NCBI GenBank assembly: GCA_027604685.1
Contig: JADHYX010000034.1
Coordinates: 8,819 to 46,669 of the forward strand
From: Lobulomyces angularis
Taxonomy: Eukaryota > Chytridiomycota > Chytridiomycetes > Lobulomycetales > Lobulomycetaceae
Reading direction: 5' to 3'
DNA: 37,851 nucleotides
A model generated the notes under the pieces. The model saw only the letters and a list, made by a program, of their open reading frames with translations, was not told where the DNA came from and did no database searches. The position numbers and the translations under genes are program-made. This document shows positions 32,844-37,851 of this stretch, one piece after another. Numbering within the stretch: the first letter of the stretch is position 1; every line of letters begins with the position of its first letter.

Positions 32844-33019
32844 GTTTTATTTATTATTTGATGGGATGGAATGAAACTAAAATTATTTGACAAATAGATT
32901 TTTTCGTAGTTACACCAAGCAATTTAATGAAAAATTGTATAAAAAAAAGTGCTATAAAAAAATAAATTGCAAGAGTGAAATAGGACTTATGTTAAAGTAA
33001 TCTAAAGAAATGAGAAAAT

Positions 33020-33229
33020 TTAATACTGCTGAAATAAAAACTCTTTTTTTAATTTTTCCACTTCTTCCGTTAAAATTTCTTTTGAATGAGCATATCTACT
33101 ATTTGCTTTTTTTACAGCATTAAGCAGCGGACGAGCTAAATCGCTAGTTTATTCTGGACTTGTATCTGACTGCATAACTCAAGAATACTTTTTTGGGCTA
33201 ATTGTCGCACTACTTTCTTTTACAGCCAT
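33020..33229 (-). CDS. Small charged, helix-forming protein, unknown
   Basis: I do not recognise it. ATG at 33229 opens MAVKESSATISPK. A 45-nt GT-AG intron (GTATTC donor, CTAG acceptor) joins this to NDLARPLLNAVKKANSRYAH and then SKEILTEEVEKLKKEFLFQQY and a TAA at 33020. Total about 54 residues. Without the intron the frame stops at once, and with it the frame is clean, which supports a real gene. The C-terminal half is charged and likely helical or coiled-coil. It lies 176 bp downstream of the RPL12 start and head-to-head with the RhoGEF gene. It might be a small subunit of a larger complex; that is speculation. Confidence 0.5.
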
Positions 33230-33561
33230 GTTTAACAATTCCAATCTTATTTTCTGCTCAATAGAATTTTTCAAATAAATTGCAATTAATAAGTAAGGAT
33301 TACCACATATTAATAGTTATTGTTATTATATAAATTGTATATAATGTAAGTTTAAAAATGATTTCTTTCTTTATTTTTATGCTCAATTGTGTTTAAACTG
33401 AGATGTACCTAATTATATTTTATATTATTTTTTTGAAGTGTTCTGTAACGGTACTGTCAAATCTTTTTACTTACTGAAACGAATTCTTATTTGAATTTTT
33501 GGAAATATATAATTTATTTAGTGACTCATTACTTTAATTTCGGTTTATAATTTTCACAGGA
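33230..33561. promoter_or_regulatory. 332-bp divergent intergenic region
   Basis: AT-rich spacer between the small unknown gene (minus) and the RhoGEF (plus). A TTTTCACAG|G acceptor-like site lies just before the RhoGEF ATG, so a non-coding first exon of that gene may lie in this stretch. Nothing else recognised. Confidence 0.4.
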
Positions 33562-36510
33562 ATGAATGACGCTGACGCAAATAACTCAACAAATTTATTG
33601 TTTAACTGTGTTACAGCGTTGGAAGCACTTTATGAAAATTTAACAAAATTAGAAAAGTATCCTAATGCAAATATATCTCAACTTCTTGATGGAGGAGATT
33701 TTCAAAATCATTTGAGTTATGTTACTACTCGGATGCATTTTTTAAAAAAAGCAACTTCTTCACAAGGTGCTAATTATAGTAATAATCAATATAACTGGAG
33801 TGAAAGAGAAGTGCTCAAACGCGAATACCCTGTAGGGCCAAATGACTCTTCAAGCTTTTATAAACATAACAGTTCCACTAGTCATTGCGACTTGCAACAA
33901 AATTCAATAGGCAGCGAACAAGATTACGCTGTTAGACACCCACCATGTGATACTCAAGAAATTGAACAAATTGGGAATTCTTCAGGGCAACATACTGTTA
34001 ATGAAATGATTATAGATGATAGTTTATTGCAGAATATTGCTAATAAATTTCCACCAAATGACACTATCTCACAGGAAATTGCTCCTATACGCAACAGTAG
34101 TTTTGAGTTCAGTAATTCTTCCAACTCTTATATCCCTGTTAATAGCAAAAATTACCTACTTTCAAAAAGTATAAATATTTTTTAGGATTTTTAAACCTTT
34201 TATATCTTTTCAATTAGATTTTACGGTTATTCGAGATACAATGTCGGAGTCTTTTGGTGATAATGGGCCGGAATTAGAGCTAAAAATAGGTGATAAAATT
34301 TTTGCAGATGGCTGGGGTGACGATAAAAAAAATTTTGGGTTTGGCAGAAATGAGAGGACTGGTGCTGAAGGAATTTTTAACTTATCATATATCACATTTT
34401 CAAATCCAGTCGAAGCAACAAGCTCTGCAAGTAGTTCTCCTAAACTTGTAGCTGATGAAGATGCTCCTTCTGACGCATTAACAAGATTGTTACAAAAAAA
34501 AACAGAGCGTGTTACTTCAACATCATCGAATTTAAATGTTTATCCAAACTATAATAGTCTTTCTCCCCCAGTACCAGCAAAGCCAATCGTCAAATCTGAT
34601 AATTCTTTGATGGCTACATTATTTAGTACCTTTCACAGTCAAGAAGCCACTGACATCAATACCCTGAAAAGAACGGGACAGGATATTCCATTTGAAAGAG
34701 TAATTACCATTAATAAAACGTTTATTTCGTTCTGATCAATATTTTTTAAAATTTAGCAAATGAATGTAGTGACTCAAATTACGGAAACTATGAAAGGAAT
34801 ACCTACTGCGGAACGTATAGCAGTTGCGGGAGAAAATGGCAATGATGATTCCATCGTATTGAACAGACGTCAAACTGAGCCTATGGCTAAAGAGAACTCA
34901 CCATTGCCTAATCCAAAAAGAAGTGATTCTGATCCAATGCAATTAAATAAAAAAGATAATGAAGTTTATTTTGCCTTGACGGAGTTGATTGAGATGGAAG
35001 AAAATTTTTGTAGACAACTTGGTTATGTTATTAAGGTGATTTTTTTTCTTTTTTTATACATTTTAACTCAAATGATTTATTATTTATGCTACGGCAGCAT
35101 ATTTTAGATGCCCCATTACCAGATAGTATACAGCAGTACTCATTTCAAATAAAATCAGTTTTTAAAGGGTTTAAGGAATTGCATGCTCATAGTAGTGCGA
35201 TAACTGAATCTTTTAAGTTAGCCAGAGATGGTCATTATGCTAAAATGGGAGGAAAGGAGCTTACAGGGGTGTATGCAGTAGCTAGTGTCTTTGCTCAATT
35301 TATATTCGAATTTCTGATCTTTCCGAAATACGTTGCAGATTATTGTGTGAGATTCATAATTTTTCATTTCCGAAATAAAAAAATAAAAAAAATTCTTAAT
35401 TTTTAATTTAAAAAAAAAAAAAAAAAATTAACTTACACTTTTTTTTTTTAATACCTTTCTAGCATGCCAAGAGAAAATTAGCTGAACTCCAACAAAAAAA
35501 AAAGTTTCAGTTGTGGTTAACAGATATAATGAGCAAACCATGTTTTATGAGACAAGATATCAATCACTTTTTAGTGTTACCCATAAGACACGTTCCTCGG
35601 TATCCTTTAATATTAAGCAGTAAGTTAATTTTTGAGAAATCTAATTATTGAAATTGTATTTTCTTTTTTTTTTATGTTAAACGTAGGATTACGAAAAATT
35701 AGTGACAAGGACCATCCACACTTTAAAATTTTAGATGTAGCAGAACAGTTTGTGGTGCAACTTGCCAATAAAATGGATCAAGTAGAAGCTGAGGAGGATC
35801 AGATGTTAAAAATGTTTGAAATCTGTACAAAAGAAATTACAAACTGTCCACAATCCATCATATCACACAAGAGACAATTTTTGGCAACCTTTAAAATAGT
35901 TATTAGAGAAATTTTACTTCCACAGCTTGCTGATAATAATATTGATGGTCATCAAAAGAGTCTGGATAATTATTATGCTAGCAATATTGATGGGCATATT
36001 GCGAACCCCCGCACCGCAAAGGTACCAAGTGGTAGTGTGTCAAGTCCTTTCTTCTCGAAGATTTATCTTTTTAGTGATTTGATAATATTTTCAAACTTTA
36101 TAAAGGAAACAAATAAAAATATTTTTAGTAAAAGGGTTGATATTGGTAATTTTTTAAAATGTGAAAAAGTTGATACTGAATTAGAAGGTAAAAAAAAAAA
36201 AAAAATTTGATATATGTTTAATTTTTTTTTTTTAGGAAAGCAAGACCTATTACACTTTAAACATTTATTTGGCAGCAGTAGTAATCTATTATCGACGGGG
36301 AGTATACATGAAAGCCATCATCAACAAAATTCCAGCAATAATAATACCCAAAATAAAAGCATTTTAGTACAATTTAAAAAAAAAATTGAATTAAATGAAA
36401 ATAAAAGTAGTGTTGTGGAAAATTTAGGTGGAATTAGTTATTATTTTAACTTTGAAAATGATTTGGAAAGAGAAAAATTTTTTAACCTTTTTTCTAAGTG
36501 TAAGGTGTAG
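33562..36510 (+). CDS. SH3-DH-PH Rho guanine nucleotide exchange factor
   Basis: Activator of a Rho-family GTPase (Rho, Rac or Cdc42) in actin control. The N-terminus (from ATG 33562) is a helical segment (LFNCVTALEALYENLTKLEK) and a Ser/Asn-rich linker. After an intron an SH3 domain is visible: VIRDTMSESFGDNGPELELK, GDKIFADGWGDDKKNFGFGR and TGAEGIFNLSYI. A proline-rich piece follows (LSPPVPAKPI). The DH domain has CR1 (VYFALTELIEMEENFCRQLG), then CR2/CR3 signals (LWLTDIMSKPCFMRQDINHF, LVLPIRHVPRYPLILS). The PH domain follows (FSKIYLFSDLIIFSNFIKET ... YYFNFENDLEREKFFNLF) and ends at TAG 36508-36510. A poly-Asn/His stretch (SHHQQNSSNNNTQNKS) lies in a PH loop. About 7 exons. The target GTPase is unknown. 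The motif PIRHVPRYPLIL is the classical DH α8 signature. Confidence 0.85.
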
Positions 36511-37404
36511 AAATATTTTTTTATTTTATTTTTTTATTTTTAAAGATATAATATCTATATTTTTTTTTCTTTATGCTATTTTATTTCTTTTTTTTTTAGA
36601 ATTTTTTTTTTAGATTTTTTTTTTACTTTTATAAATTATATTATTATTTTTTTTTTTTTTTATTTTCATTCATTTGATGTTTTTCTTTGTGAACAAACAC
36701 AAAATTTATAGAAATGAAAAACAACAAGAAAAATCATTATAAAAGAAATAAAAAAAAATTCAATGGTAATAACATTTAATAATATATATATTTTTCTTCA
36801 ATATATTTTTTTTTTTTTTCTCAAATTTAACAAAAAAAAAAAAATTTTTTTACAGGCCTAACTTTTAATTTAAAAATAAAATTTTAAAAAAAAAAATTAG
36901 CTGTTAAAAAAAATTTATCCTAGCAACATAATGTCGCTTATTAGGAGTTTTTCTAATTGAATAGGTAAAAAATAAATAATAAAAAATTAAATAATTTTTT
37001 TCCCATCAACTCTGATGACTATTAAGTTACAAAAAAAAATACTAATAAAAAAAAAAAATTTTTTTTATTTTCTTCTTTTTACAACTAGTATAGCCAAATT
37101 TGTTTAAAAATGATTAATTATTCTCATAGAGTATAAATACATCATTTCCTAACAGTCTCAATCCATTAAAAAAAAAAAATGGACTGAATAATTACTACTA
37201 AATAAATTAATTTTTAATAAGCTAAATTTAAATAAATTTTGCAATTTTTTAAGATTTAACCTAAAAAAAATTATATTTATACATTGCCATATAGGTCTTT
37301 ATGAAGAATGCATACATCAAAACCTAATCTACAATCAAGTAATACTAGTTAATGAACGTACATCAGGAAAAATAATAATTAACCGACCGGCCAAACCATT
37401 ATTT
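36511..37404. repeat. A/T homopolymer low-complexity region, no gene seen
   Basis: Nearly 900 bp of A and T runs (many runs of 8-15) between the RhoGEF stop and the last exon of the right-edge gene. Small mixed patches occur near 36910-36970, 37140-37190 and 37300-37430, none with a coding frame or tRNA shape that I can see. It should contain the 3' ends of two converging genes. Confidence 0.5.
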
Positions 37405-37830
37405 TTAACCTTTTTCATCCCCCATGATATAGGAATTTCCTGCCCAAGCTTTTTTGGAGTCTTTCAAAAAAAATAAAAACTTTATAATGCACATAAAAAA
37501 AAAATATTTAAAAAAAAAAAATTGATTATTTTTTTTTTTAAATATTTTTTTTTTTGAAGTCAATAACATAAAAACAAAAATAAAAAAATTGTGTAAAAAA
37601 AAAAAAAAAAAAAATGTATATATATTACCTTACTTTCAAGAATAATCATATTTTAAAATAATAAAAAAAATATTATTATTGTTATTTTTTCTTTAATTCA
37701 ATAAGTAATAAAAATTTTTTTTTAAAACAACCTTTTTTTTTTATTTTTTTTTTAAAAAGTTACCTACAACTTGGTAACCAATAGGTAGAAGATGGTAGAA
37801 AATTTTTATAGACTTAGGAGGTAAATAAAA
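37405..37830 (-). CDS. Two 3'-terminal exons of an unidentified gene (partial)
   Basis: Exon A is 37764-37830 on the minus strand, preceded by a TTACAG acceptor and followed by a GTAAC donor. It is open in one phase and reads FYLPPKSIKIFYHLLPIGYQVV. Exon B is 37405-37460, after a TTTGAAAG acceptor, and reads (D)SKKAWAGNSYIMGDEKG and a TAA. Joining the two keeps the frame (123 nt, 40 residues plus stop). The intron between them is almost pure A/T and about 300 nt, unusually long for this window. A MIILESK-like piece with a GTAAGG donor near 37630-37650 might be a further exon, but I find no acceptor for it. The gene continues past the right edge; the product is not recognised. Confidence 0.4.
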
Positions 37831-37851
37831 CTGTAATTTTTTTTTTTTTTT

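Noticed and set aside
36900..37190. tRNA or other structured RNA in the mixed-composition patches
   Set aside because: No cloverleaf, A/B box pair or snoRNA C/D boxes could be found by eye.
1..37851. Transposon, viral insertion, CRISPR array or secondary-metabolite cluster
   Set aside because: No transposase, integrase, reverse transcriptase, capsid gene, terminal repeats, spacer arrays or biosynthetic core genes were seen; all sizeable coding regions are cellular genes.

Overview
The window is a gene-dense, very AT-rich piece of eukaryotic nuclear DNA. Almost every gene is cut by many short GT-AG introns (35-130 nt, often with a CTAAC/TTAAC-like branch site 6-15 nt before the acceptor), and the reconstructed proteins use the standard genetic code. 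The protein set is opisthokont: a bifunctional PFKFB, a type I myosin with a C-terminal SH3 domain, a GCK-III Ste20 kinase, an SH3-RhoGEF and a TMEM135-like protein. B9D1, a component of the ciliary transition zone, is also present, so the organism very probably builds a flagellum. A zoosporic, early-branching fungus or fungal relative (Rozella, aphelid or chytrid grade) fits best. That assignment is an inference from gene content and base composition, not a database match.

Layout, left to right: PFKFB (-), LSM6 (-), globin-like protein (+), TFIIE-alpha (-), small mitochondrial-type membrane protein (+), PCC1 (-), GCK-III kinase (-), UBXN7-like UBA/UAS/UIM/UBX protein (+), TMEM135-like membrane protein (+), DHX37/Dhr1 DEAH helicase (+), myosin-I (-), fructose-1,6-bisphosphatase (-), mitochondrial methionyl-tRNA synthetase (+), B9D1 (-), inositol monophosphatase (+), ERI-type exonuclease (-), a possible 51-residue membrane protein (+), RPL12 (-), a small coiled-coil-like protein (-), SH3-DH-PH RhoGEF (+), and two exons of a gene that runs off the right edge (-). 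Strands alternate and spacers are mostly 75-600 bp. Several pairs are head-to-head and probably share promoter DNA.

The functions are mainly housekeeping. PFKFB and FBP1 set the glycolysis/gluconeogenesis balance. TFIIE-alpha, LSM6, DHX37, RPL12, PCC1, MetRS and the ERI exonuclease serve transcription, RNA processing, ribosome assembly and translation. Myosin-I, the RhoGEF and the GCK-III kinase belong to cortical actin and polarity signalling. I see no tRNA, rRNA, CRISPR array, transposon or virus, and no obvious novel multi-gene system. The most notable points are the B9D1 gene, a 5-nt microexon needed to read RPL12, a GC-AG intron, a pair of competing splice acceptors, a divergent globin-like protein, and a few small genes below usual ORF cut-offs.

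Intron boundaries were placed by hand from reading frame, splice consensus and remembered family conservation. Unless exact exon limits are given, treat them as approximate.
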